DNA of 29,275 nt from JBBDIO01 sp040880365 (lineage in GTDB: Bacteria; Chloroflexota; Anaerolineae; Caldilineales; Caldilineaceae), in NCBI GenBank assembly GCA_040880365.1, contig JBBDIO010000150.1:1-29275 (forward strand). Direction: 5' to 3'. Shown piece after piece: positions 16,418 to 23,581 of this stretch. The translations under genes were made by a program, and so were the position numbers. The first letter of the stretch is position 1; every line of letters starts with the position of its first letter. The notes beneath the pieces were generated by a model, which was not told the DNA's origin, did no database searches, and saw only the letters and a program-made list of their open reading frames with translations.

Positions 16418-17563
16418 TTACCTGGTCTCCTGCCTGTTTTCTGCCTTATTTTCTGCTGGCTGCGCCCGACTTACCACATAGAGCAGCCCCAGCGCGACCA
16501 CACCCAGCCCGCCCAACGCCACAATTTTGTAGATCCGGTCGTCCAACAGCAGGGTTAATGCGCCGAAGATGGCACAAAAGGCCCAATATAAGAGCACGAT
16601 GGTGCGTTCGCGCAATCCCAGATCCAGCAGGCGGAAATGCAGATGATCGCGCCCACCCTGGCTAGGACTGACGCCGCGCCGCCAGCGGCTGATAATGAGC
16701 CATGCCACATCCAGCGCAGGCAGCCCCAACACCAGCATGACCGTCGCCAGGCGCGCGCCGCCAATAATGCCCAGGGCCGCCAGCGTGTAGCCCAGGAAAT
16801 AGCTCCCCGCGCTGCCCATGAAGATGCGCGCCGGGGCAAAATTGAACCACAGAAAGCCCACGGCGGTGCCGATGAGCGCCATGGGCAACAACGCCACACT
16901 CTGTTGGGGCGGATCGGCCGCGAAGAGCATGTGCACCGCCAGCACCGCGCCCAGAATGGCAACGACGCCCCCCACCAGCCCGCTGAGTCCGTCGAGCCAG
17001 TTGATGGTATTCATCATGCCCATGAACCAGAAGATGGTCACGGGGATGACCAGCCACATAGGCAGACCGTCGGCCCCAAAGAGCAGCCCTTCGCCCAGCG
17101 GGTTATTTACATGTTTGATGAAGATGAGACCGGAGATGGCAATCAGCGCGGCGATGATCTGGAACAGATATTGGGGCAGGCTGCCCAGTTCATAACGGTC
17201 ATCGAGAAAGCCCGCCACCACGCAAAAGACGCCCCCGGCCAGCAACGCCAGCAAACGACGATCTTCGTTGGGATCGTTGCGCGGCGGCAACCAGACGGTC
17301 CACCCCTCAGGTAAAATTGTGGGCAGGATTTCGGGCAGGAGCAACGTGAGGGCGACGGTGAGCACAAAGCCGCCAAAGAGGGCCAGACCGCCCGTGCGGG
17401 GAATGACGCCGGTGTGGAGACGCCTTCCACCCGGACGATCTACCAGATTGAGCCGCCGTCCCAGCGCCGCAGCCAGGGGGGTCAGGGCCAGCGTGAGACC
17501 CAACGCAGTGAGTAAGGTGAGCCAGTAGATCATGGGCAACCAACCGTCAATCACCACAGGCAT
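16418..17563 (-). CDS. Polyprenyl-phosphate sugar-1-phosphate transferase, WecA/MraY family
   Basis: About 381 residues with 10-11 membrane segments. Family motifs are DRPGGRRLHTGVIPRTGG (42-59), FLDDRYELG with Asp121-Asp122, NTINWLDGLSGL (185-196), and the cytoplasmic His motif GGRDHLHFRLLDLG (304-316). It transfers a phospho-sugar from a UDP-sugar to a polyprenyl phosphate, the first step of cell-surface glycan assembly. The motif usually reading MGDxGS is MGSAGSY here, with Ser251 in place of the Mg-binding Asp. The C-terminus AENKAENRQETR is a near-tandem 12-bp duplication. The start is uncertain: ATG at 17563 or 17533, neither with a strong ribosome site; an open frame extends further upstream but would overlap asnS and has no typical N-terminus. 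It lies 79 bp after asnS and 4 bp before rarA. Confidence 0.85.
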   Translation of the reverse strand: MPVVIDGWLPMIYWLTLLTALGLTLALTPLAAALGRRLNLVDRPGGRRLHTGVIPRTGGLALFGGFVLTVALTLLLPEILPTILPEGWTVWLPPRNDPNEDRRLLALLAGGVFCVVAGFLDDRYELGSLPQYLFQIIAALIAISGLIFIKHVNNPLGEGLLFGADGLPMWLVIPVTIFWFMGMMNTINWLDGLSGLVGGVVAILGAVLAVHMLFAADPPQQSVALLPMALIGTAVGFLWFNFAPARIFMGSAGSYFLGYTLAALGIIGGARLATVMLVLGLPALDVAWLIISRWRRGVSPSQGGRDHLHFRLLDLGLRERTIVLLYWAFCAIFGALTLLLDDRIYKIVALGGLGVVALGLLYVVSRAQPAENKAENRQETR

Positions 17564-17642
17564 CAAGCACCACAGCCCGCCACAGACGCAAGCGTGACCA
17601 GTTGCCCAACCCCCGGCAATCTGCGCCCAGAATACCCACGCC

Positions 17643-18986
17643 CTAGGGGCGCAGATTGCTGAGCGTGCGCGGAAAGGCGATGGTCTCGCGCACATGATCC
17701 AGCCCACAGATCCAGGCGACGGTCCGTTCTACGCCCAGCCCAAAACCGCTGTGGACCACCGAGCCATAGCGCCGCAGATCCACATACCAGGCATAGACAG
17801 ACTGGGGCAACTGGTGGCGGTCGATGGCTTCGATGAGCTTTTCGGGGTCGCTCATGCGCTCGCTGCCGCCGGTAATCTCACCATAGCCTTCGGGCGCAAG
17901 CAGATCCACACTGCGGCAGACTTCGGCACGGCCCGGTTCCGGCTCCATATAAAAAGCCTTGACCTGGCTGGGATAGTGGTGAACAAAAACCGGCCTGTCA
18001 AACTGGGCTGCCAGATAGGTTTCGTGGGGGCTGCCAAAATCGTCGCCCCACTCAATCGCGGGCACAGGATCCGTATAGCCCGGTACTGGCTCTCCCGCCT
18101 GTGCGGCCGCGTTGACCATCTCCACAGCTTTGTCATAGTGGATGCGCGGGAACGGTCCTACCACGCGTTCCAGGTGGGTGGTATCGCGTTCCAGCACCTT
18201 CAATTCCGCCGCGCAGTTGGTCAGACAACTCTGCACAATATGGCTGACCATCTGCTCCTCGATCTCCATGAGCTGTTCCAGATCGCAGAAGGCGATTTCC
18301 GGCTCCACCATCCAGAATTCCTGCAAATGGCGGCGAGTCTTGCTCTTTTCGGCGCGGAAGGTAGGGCCAAAGCAGTAGACTTTGCCAAATGCGAAAATAT
18401 TGGCTTCGTTATAGAGTTGCCCGGTCTGCGCCAGATAGGCGGGTTCACCGTGATAGTCAATCTCGAACAGGGTGGTGGTGCCTTCGGCCGCGGCGGGGGT
18501 GAGGATGGGCGTATCGATATTCAAAAAGCCGTTGTCATCCAGCCAGCCGCGAATGGCGCGGATGATCTCGGCGCGCACGCGCATGGCCGCCCACTGGCGG
18601 TTAGAACGCAGCCAGAGGTGACGGTTCTGCATGAGAAATTCTACGCCATGTTCTTTGGGCGCAATGGGATAGGTGGCCGCGACCTGATGCACGGTGACCT
18701 GCTGCACGTCGATTTCATAACCACCCGGCACGCCCGGCGACCGGCTATCGGCCTTCACCGTCCCCAACAACTCCAGGCTGCTCTCCTGGGTCAATTGCTT
18801 GACCGCTTCGAACATTTCGTCGCCCACATTGGGCCGAAAGACAACTGCCTGACACAGCCCGCTGCCGTCGCGCACCTGGAGAAACTGGAGCTTGCCCTTG
18901 CCGGTCTTATGATAGAGCCATCCCTGAATGCGCACAGTTGCATCCACATGGCGCGGTAGGTCTCGAATGGCGACAACTGCGGTCAC
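17643..18986 (-). CDS. asnS: Asparagine--tRNA ligase
   Basis: A 447-residue class IIb aminoacyl-tRNA synthetase. The N-terminal OB-fold anticodon-binding domain (VRIQGWLYHKTGKGKLQFLQVRDGSG, in two parts, about 18-43) is followed by the catalytic core with motif 2 FRAEKSKTRRHLQEFWMVEPE and motif 3 GFGLGVERTVAWICG. It charges tRNA-Asn with asparagine in the cytoplasm. The start is GTG at 18986, with AAGGAG about 7 nt upstream. It heads a leftward group with the WecA-type transferase and rarA. The upstream side is interrupted by an N gap at 19013, so its promoter is not visible. The length and motifs are normal. Confidence 0.95.
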   Translation of the reverse strand: MTAVVAIRDLPRHVDATVRIQGWLYHKTGKGKLQFLQVRDGSGLCQAVVFRPNVGDEMFEAVKQLTQESSLELLGTVKADSRSPGVPGGYEIDVQQVTVHQVAATYPIAPKEHGVEFLMQNRHLWLRSNRQWAAMRVRAEIIRAIRGWLDDNGFLNIDTPILTPAAAEGTTTLFEIDYHGEPAYLAQTGQLYNEANIFAFGKVYCFGPTFRAEKSKTRRHLQEFWMVEPEIAFCDLEQLMEIEEQMVSHIVQSCLTNCAAELKVLERDTTHLERVVGPFPRIHYDKAVEMVNAAAQAGEPVPGYTDPVPAIEWGDDFGSPHETYLAAQFDRPVFVHHYPSQVKAFYMEPEPGRAEVCRSVDLLAPEGYGEITGGSERMSDPEKLIEAIDRHQLPQSVYAWYVDLRRYGSVVHSGFGLGVERTVAWICGLDHVRETIAFPRTLSNLRP

Positions 18987-19012
18987 ACGCGTTTCTCCTT
19001 ATTCAATGCCGG

Positions 19013-19112
19013 NNNNNNNNNNNNNNNNNNNNNNNNNNNNNNNNNNNNNNNNNNNNNNNNNNNNNNNNNNNNNNNNNNNNNNNNNNNNNNNNNNNNNNNN
19101 NNNNNNNNNNNN
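19013..19112. other. Scaffold gap (100 N)
   Basis: Exactly 100 N, a placeholder of unknown true size. It removes the 3' end of the Arg/Gly-rich gene and the region upstream of asnS. The flanks share no sequence. Any reading frame that crosses it is arbitrary. Confidence 0.99.
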
Positions 19113-19741
19113 CCCAATGGTTCATCATCATCCCAATCGGCATCTTCGGCCATTTCCCCGGCTTCGTCTCCGCGGCCAATGTGCAGATCGATAATCGGCT
19201 CGGCATCCAGATCGCCGTCGGGAAAGATCAGGATCGGCGACAGGTCGATGCGAAAATCGTCCAGCGTGCGCCCGGTCTGCGAAAAGTGTTCGGCCCGATA
19301 TTCATAGGCATCGCGCAGGGCAGGGCGCAGCACATGAGTATAGACAAAGACACGCTTCGGCTCGATCTCCAGATCGGGCATAGGTTCGGGAGCAGCCTCG
19401 GCGGCACGGCCCGCGTCGCCTCTGCGTTCACCACCGTGTTCCCCGCTACGGTCGCCCGAACGTTTGCGCCGTCGACGGTCGCGCCGTGCGCGCTTCACCG
19501 GGTCCAGATTGGCGTCGGGGTTGCGCGGCTTGGCCTTGGCAGGGCTGCGACGCCCGCCACGGGAACGTGCGCCTGCCGCTTCTTCCTCATTGGAGGTAGC
19601 AGGCTTGTCGCCCTGGGGTTTACGCCCGCGGCGGCGGTTGCGAAAATAGCGTTTGCGTTTGCGTCCGCCACCGCCACTATTGCCGCCACTATTGCCGCCT
19701 CCGCCGCTCTGTTCACCCGCGGATTGATTCTGGTCGCTCAT
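19113..19741 (-). CDS. Arg/Gly-rich disordered protein with acidic C-terminal part (truncated by gap)
   Basis: The N-terminal 209 residues are visible from the ATG at 19741; the C-terminus is lost in the gap. Residues 1-28 are Gly/Ser-rich (GGGGNSGGNSGGGG), followed by a strongly basic stretch RKRKRYFRNRRRGRK, further basic clusters to about 105, then an acidic ordered-looking part with VFVYTHVLRPALRDAYEY and IDLSPILIFPDGDLDAEP. Basic Gly/Arg tracts of this kind often bind RNA or ribosomes, but I do not recognise a domain. A perfect 12-bp tandem duplication (19673-19696) makes the GGNS repeat. It is upstream of asnS on the same strand, so it could be cotranscribed across the gap. Function unknown. 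Confidence 0.75.
19673..19696 (-). repeat. 12-bp perfect tandem duplication in the Gly-rich tail
   Basis: GCCACTATTGCC (plus strand) at 19673-19684 is repeated at 19685-19696, encoding the GGNSGGNS segment. Confidence 0.8.
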
Positions 19742-19820
19742 AAATTCCCATCCTGAACTGCTGGCAAAATTTCACAAATTGCGTTGCCCCTCAATCATAC
19801 TGCGGGCAACTCCGAATACT

Positions 19821-19850
19821 GTATCACGGCACTGTGTATCACGGCACTGT
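19821..19850 (-). repeat. 15-bp tandem duplication including the stop codon
   Basis: GTATCACGGCACTGT at 19821-19835 is repeated perfectly at 19836-19850. The right copy contains the stop codon of the LysM gene (19839-19841) and its last codons. The left copy duplicates TGA and the preceding codons just downstream. Confidence 0.85.
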
Positions 19851-20672
19851 GTAGCGGAAGATCTCCACGCCTTGGGTATTGACCAGCCGCGCCACGCTAT
19901 TGCTTTGCCAGTGCGCGCTGCTTTCGCCCCAGAACAGATCGATGCTCGAATCTTCGCCCGCCCGCGTATGCACGCGCACGCTGCTGCCGGGGAAGAGCGG
20001 GACATTGCCAAATGTATAGGTCGGCCCCCCTTCGCGCAGCAGTTGCCAGCCCAACAGGCTGAACGCAAGATTGCTTTCATTGACGATCAGCACATTTTCG
20101 CCGGCATGTTCGCCCGGATTTTCGACAATGGCAATTTCCACGCCTTCGCCCAAAGGCGCGCTGGGTTCCGCGTTTTGCTCGGCGGCACGCTGCCCCTGAA
20201 GCGGGATAACCAGCCGCTGCCCCGAAAAGATGCTGTCGGGGTTCGCCAGATTGTTGGCGCGCACAATGTCATCGATGGTGATATTGTAGCGCCCGGCAAT
20301 GATAGAAAGGCTATCGCCCGCCTGCACCACATATTCATCATCCTGATTTTCGGCAGCGGTTTCGGCATCGTTTTGGTCGTTGGCGGCAGCGGGCGCGTCT
20401 GTGGCAGAATCGGCACTCGCACCACTGTCGCCGGTCGGTTCACCGCTGCTCTGCCCCGTGTCAATCTGCCCGTCTGCGAGCGCACCACCAGGCGTGGCGA
20501 TCTGAGGTTCCCCCGACGCGGCGAGCACCGGCTCGACACGGGGAGTGTTGATTGCCGCCAGCTCCTCCGGGTCGGGACGACGCATCTCGAACAACAAAAT
20601 GACGCCCAGCGCCACGACCAGACTGACCAGGGCATTGACCAGCACAACAAACGTTAATTGGCGTCGATTCAT
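19839..20672 (-). CDS. Membrane-anchored LysM and lamin-tail domain protein
   Basis: A 277-residue protein. An N-terminal membrane anchor (about 7-28, FVVLVNALVSLVVALGVILL) is followed by a low-complexity Ala/Asp/Ser linker (about 35-112). A LysM peptidoglycan-binding domain lies at about 113-157 (YVVQAGDSLSIIAGRYNI...LANPDSIFSGQRLVIP). A C-terminal beta domain (about 177-277) resembles the lamin-tail domain: IAIVENPGEHAGENVLIVNE, LLGWQLLREGG, FPGSSVRVHTRAGEDSSIDLFWGESSAHW (in parts). It should sit outside the membrane, attached to the cell wall. The ATG at 20672 has no clear ribosome site; a 14-bp near-tandem repeat lies directly upstream. Its role is probably structural or envelope-related. 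Confidence 0.85.
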   Translation of the reverse strand: MNRRQLTFVVLVNALVSLVVALGVILLFEMRRPDPEELAAINTPRVEPVLAASGEPQIATPGGALADGQIDTGQSSGEPTGDSGASADSATDAPAAANDQNDAETAAENQDDEYVVQAGDSLSIIAGRYNITIDDIVRANNLANPDSIFSGQRLVIPLQGQRAAEQNAEPSAPLGEGVEIAIVENPGEHAGENVLIVNESNLAFSLLGWQLLREGGPTYTFGNVPLFPGSSVRVHTRAGEDSSIDLFWGESSAHWQSNSVARLVNTQGVEIFRYTVP

Positions 20673-21075
20673 CTATTTGGTCACACTTATTTGATCACAC
20701 CCCCACCCCGCGCAGCTACACAGAAACAACAGGGCGACGGCAAGTTTAACTATCTTGGCAAGCTAACGGCATTCTAGCATACCCGCGTGCAGTTGTCATG
20801 GTTGTTGTCGGGGTTTCTGCCCGGCTTTCTGCCCGGCTTTCCCAGTCGCGCCCACACCCCCGTATGGCACAGGAACCTTCAGCCGTCCTGCTCGCCGCCG
20901 ATTTCACGAGCCACTTTGAGACACAACCCACTTTCCACACGCCCCAGATTCACGTACAATCTATACAGATAATCTGTTTGCAGCCGCGCCCTACCAGGCC
21001 TGGACCTGTTTATCCGGGAAATTGCGCCGAAGACATCGCTGCCGAAATTGATTTGGAAAGAGAAGGATTGACGAT
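20673..21075. other. Divergent intergenic region, LysM gene / htrA-like gene
   Basis: 403 bp without a convincing gene. It contains a 14-bp near-tandem repeat TATTTGGTCACACT/TATTTGATCACACC (20674-20701) directly upstream of the LysM start. A perfect 12-bp tandem TTTCTGCCCGGC lies at 20814-20825 and 20826-20837. The htrA-like promoter is described separately. Confidence 0.6.
20932..20977 (+). promoter_or_regulatory. Candidate htrA-like promoter with palindromic operator
   Basis: TTTCCA (20932-20937) and TACAAT (20955-20960) are 17 bp apart. A perfect 13-bp palindrome ACAGATAATCTGT (20965-20977) covers the expected start of transcription. This position suits repressor binding. Confidence 0.45.
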
Positions 21076-22410
21076 ATGGTAGAACCAAAAGCGCGGTCGA
21101 GCCGGGGCATCTTGTGGGTGTTCGGCGCAGTGGTCCTGCTGCTCATTTTTGGGTGTATGCTGGTAGCCGTTGCCGGTGTGCTTTATTTTCGCACCTCTAG
21201 CTCCGTGATCACCACCACCAACAGCAGCCCCCGTGTCGAGCGTGTCCAGCAAGTGCCCGGCAGCATCCAGGTCGCCCCTCCGCCCGAACGGGTCGTCATC
21301 GAACCCCCGCCCGAAGGCATGGACTATGAGACCGCGGTGCTCATGAATATTTATCAGGAGGTCAACCCTTCGGTGGTGAATGTGACCGTTTTGGGGCGCA
21401 TCGGGCAGTCGTCCAGCGGCCTGTTCCCCTCGCCCTCCGATGAAGATTTTCCCGCGCCAGATGAAGATTTCCCCGCGCCATCCGAGGAAGATGAATTCTT
21501 CGGCTTTGGCAGCGGGTCGGGCTTTGTATGGGATATCGCAGGCCATATTGTGACCAACAACCATGTCATCGAAGGCGCCGAAGAAGTCCAGGTGACTTTT
21601 AGCGACGGCACCGCCGCAATTGCCCAGGTGGTGGGGGCCGATGTGGATAGCGATCTGGCGGTCTTGCGCATTGCGCCCAACGGCTATACCTTGCGCCCGG
21701 TGGCGCGGGGCAATCTGGATGACGTGGCGGTGGGGATGCGCGTCGCCGCGATTGGCAACCCCTTTGGGCTGGAAGGCACCCTGACCGCGGGCATTGTGAG
21801 CGCAGTCGGGCGGTCGATCCCCGCGCGCAGCAACTTTAGCATTCCCGATTCCATCCAGACCGATGCGCCCATCAACCCTGGCAATTCGGGCGGGCCTTTG
21901 CTCAACGAGCAAGGGCAGGTGATCGGCGTGAACGCTCAGATTCGCTCGGAAGTGCGGGCCAATAGCGGCATTGGTTTTGCCATCCCCATCGCGATTGTCG
22001 AACGAGTCGTTCCCGCGCTCATCGCCAATGGCGAATATCAGCACAGCTTTATCGGCGTCAGCGGCGGCACCTTTAGTCCTCTGTGCGCCGATTCGCTGGA
22101 TATCGATCCGCAGATGCGCGGCGCAATTATCGGTCAGGTGCTGGATGGCACGCCTGCCAGCCGCGCCGGATTGCAGGGCGGCAGCACGCCTTCGGGCACA
22201 CGCTATCCCAGCATCTGCCCCATCCAACGCGGCGGCGATCTGATTACCGCAATCGACGGCACGCAGGTCTCCACGTTCGATGATGTGCTCGCCTATCTGG
22301 CGCGCAATACCAGCCCCGGCGATACCATTACCTTTTCGGTCTATCGCGGCGGCGAAACGGTGGAAATCGATGTGACGTTGGGCGCACGCCCGTCGAGCGT
22401 GGGGCCATAA
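21076..22410 (+). CDS. HtrA/DegP-type membrane-anchored serine protease with PDZ domain
   Basis: A 444-residue protein. One N-terminal membrane segment (about 12-38) anchors a Pro-rich linker, then a trypsin-like domain with catalytic His163 (TNNHVIEG), Asp193 (DVDSDLAVLRI) and Ser271 (INPGNSGGPLLNEQG), then one PDZ domain (about 320-440) containing GTPASRAGLQGG and RGGDLITAIDGTQV. It degrades or refolds damaged proteins outside the membrane. The ATG at 21076 has GAAGGA about 8 nt upstream. An acidic Pro insert SDEDFPAPDEDFPAPSEEDE (121-140), from a 21-bp duplication, precedes the catalytic domain. The PDZ domain also carries a two-Cys insert (SPLCADSLD, SICPIQRGG) that could form a disulfide. 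All triad residues are present, so it should be active. Confidence 0.95.
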   Translation: MVEPKARSSRGILWVFGAVVLLLIFGCMLVAVAGVLYFRTSSSVITTTNSSPRVERVQQVPGSIQVAPPPERVVIEPPPEGMDYETAVLMNIYQEVNPSVVNVTVLGRIGQSSSGLFPSPSDEDFPAPDEDFPAPSEEDEFFGFGSGSGFVWDIAGHIVTNNHVIEGAEEVQVTFSDGTAAIAQVVGADVDSDLAVLRIAPNGYTLRPVARGNLDDVAVGMRVAAIGNPFGLEGTLTAGIVSAVGRSIPARSNFSIPDSIQTDAPINPGNSGGPLLNEQGQVIGVNAQIRSEVRANSGIGFAIPIAIVERVVPALIANGEYQHSFIGVSGGTFSPLCADSLDIDPQMRGAIIGQVLDGTPASRAGLQGGSTPSGTRYPSICPIQRGGDLITAIDGTQVSTFDDVLAYLARNTSPGDTITFSVYRGGETVEIDVTLGARPSSVGP

Positions 22411-22589
22411 AGCGCAGCCAGCAATCAAAAATGGNNNNNNNNNNNNNNNNNNNNNNNNNNNNNNNNNNNNNNNNNNNNNNNNNNNNNNNNNNNNNNNNNN
22501 NNNNNNNNNNNNNNNNNNNNNNNNNNNNNNNNNNGGGCGCACGCCCGTCGAGCGTGGGGCCATAAAGCGCAGCCAGCAATCAAAAATGG
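22380..22589. other. False gap: identical 55-bp contig ends around 100 N
   Basis: Positions 22380-22434 and 22535-22589 are identical over 55 bp (the end of the htrA-like gene and its downstream sequence), separated by 100 N at 22435-22534. This is the signature of two contigs that overlap by an assembler k-mer length but were scaffolded without merging. The true sequence probably runs straight on with no gap. The second copy of the HtrA C-terminal codons is not a second gene. Confidence 0.9.
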
Positions 22590-22606
22590 GCAAGGCTGTT
22601 AAAAAA

Positions 22607-22638
22607 AGGGGCGGGGTTCATATGCGAACCTCGCCCCT
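22607..22638 (-). terminator. Strong intrinsic terminator for the leftward zinc-ribbon gene
   Basis: AGGGGCGGGGTTC (22607-22619) pairs with GAACCTCGCCCCT (22626-22638) as a 13-bp stem with one G-U pair and a 6-nt loop. On the minus strand it is followed by a run of seven T (22601-22607). On the plus strand the trailing tract is TTTCC, so it may also stop htrA-like transcripts, more weakly. Confidence 0.85.
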
Positions 22639-22698
22639 TTCCTATTATTCCGAGTATGACCCGGCCTGGGTTAATCCTCAATGGCTAATCGTTGCTGG

Positions 22699-23139
22699 CT
22701 AATCGTCGATTTCGATTGTCTGATCCGACGTGCCCTTTCGCCAGACCCCGTTGGCATCGCCTTCGGCCCAGGTGGAGCGGATGCGAATGGTGCGCCGGGG
22801 TTTTTGGGCTGCGTTTTCCACGTTGGTGGACGCGCTGGGGGCAGGCGCGGGCGGCGGGGGTTGAACGGCACGCACGGGGGCACGATTGAAGGCCATTTCC
22901 AACACATTGCGCGCCGTGTCCCTGGCCCATTGGCTCTGGGCCAATTTCCAACCCGCGCGCAAAGCCAGCCCTGCCGCGCCCACCAGCATGGGCAGCGCGG
23001 CCTTGCCCAATGCCACGGGCAGATTGCTGTTTTGCACAGGCAATGCGGTCTCGAAATCATAACCACAGCTTGCGCAATATCGTCCATCCAGAGGAACCGC
23101 TTCGCCACAGTGGGCGCAAATCCGCCGGACCTCGCTCAT
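22699..23139 (-). CDS. Zinc-ribbon protein of unknown function
   Basis: A 146-residue protein. An N-terminal zinc ribbon has Cys8-x2-Cys11 and Cys22-x2-Cys25 (RRICAHCGEAVPLDGRYCAS, then CG). A moderately hydrophobic stretch at about 43-62 (VALGKAALPMLVGAAGLAL) may be a membrane segment or amphipathic helix. A Pro-rich linker PPPPAPAPS precedes a short C-terminal segment RTIRIRSTWAEGDANGVWRK. The ATG at 23139 has GAGGTGG upstream. It stands alone, and a terminator follows 61 bp downstream. Small zinc-ribbon proteins of this layout are common and mostly uncharacterised; no function is proposed. Confidence 0.8.
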   Translation of the reverse strand: MSEVRRICAHCGEAVPLDGRYCASCGYDFETALPVQNSNLPVALGKAALPMLVGAAGLALRAGWKLAQSQWARDTARNVLEMAFNRAPVRAVQPPPPAPAPSASTNVENAAQKPRRTIRIRSTWAEGDANGVWRKGTSDQTIEIDD

Positions 23140-23311
23140 AATGCCACCTCAGAATTCACAAAAAATACGCCGCGCGCCAAAATTTTTCTCAGCATCCCAC
23201 CAATCTGCCTGCCAACTGGTGTGGCTGCCACCCTACATGCGTAGGGGTCTATGATACCATTGAGATTGCAGTCTAACATCGGGCGGAACGAGCGTCAAAG
23301 AGAAATGATAC

Positions 23312-23434
23312 ATGAAAATCTTGCGGTTGGGATTTGGTTCACGGGGCGATGTGCAGCCGATTCTGCCCCTGGCAGAGGGGTTGCGGGCGGCAGGCTATGC
23401 GGTGCAGGCCATTCAAAATATGCTGGCAGATTGA
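23312..23434 (+). pseudogene. N-terminal fragment of a GT1/MGT-type glycosyltransferase
   Basis: A 40-codon frame reads MKILRLGFGSRGDVQPILPL then AEGLRAAGYAVQAI, ending in TGA at 23432-23434. FGSRGDVQP...AxGLRAAGY is the N-terminal signature of UDP-sugar-dependent glycosyltransferases of the sterol glucosyltransferase/MGT group, which are normally about 400 residues. No continuation is visible in any frame before the next gene, and there is no clear ribosome site. I read it as the remnant of a deleted gene. The TGA lies within the TTGACA of the next promoter. Confidence 0.75.
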
Positions 23435-23460
23435 CAAAGCTTTGCCCATCCTCCTACAAT
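23431..23460 (+). promoter_or_regulatory. Strong promoter of the ATPase-wHTH gene
   Basis: A perfect TTGACA (23431-23436) and TACAAT (23455-23460) are separated by 18 bp. The expected start near 23467 gives a leader of about 115 nt to the ATG at 23582. Confidence 0.7.
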
Positions 23461-23581
23461 GCCAGTATGACGATGCCTGTGACGGGGCATTAACCAGTTG
23501 CGCCCGCAATGGGCCTGTGGTCCGTCTGTACAGGCCAAACGCCGGACCGATTTTCAAAACTCAAAACCATCTGCGAATCCC

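Larger units (their letters stand above)
23140..23581. other. Intergenic region with gene remnant and promoter
   Basis: 442 bp between the divergent zinc-ribbon gene and the ATPase-wHTH gene. It holds a truncated glycosyltransferase start (23312-23434) and a promoter (23431-23460), both listed separately. The rest shows no recognisable gene. Confidence 0.6.

Noticed and set aside
18928..19194. Frames reading across the 100-N gap near asnS
   Set aside because: Gap size is arbitrary, so any frame through it has no meaning.
19821..19850. CRISPR-like repeat
   Set aside because: Only two directly abutting 15-bp copies with no spacers; no CRISPR array is present anywhere in the window.
22328..22593. 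Possible duplicated gene end downstream of the htrA-like gene
   Set aside because: The repeat is exactly at both contig edges of an N gap, so it is an assembly overlap, not a biological duplication.
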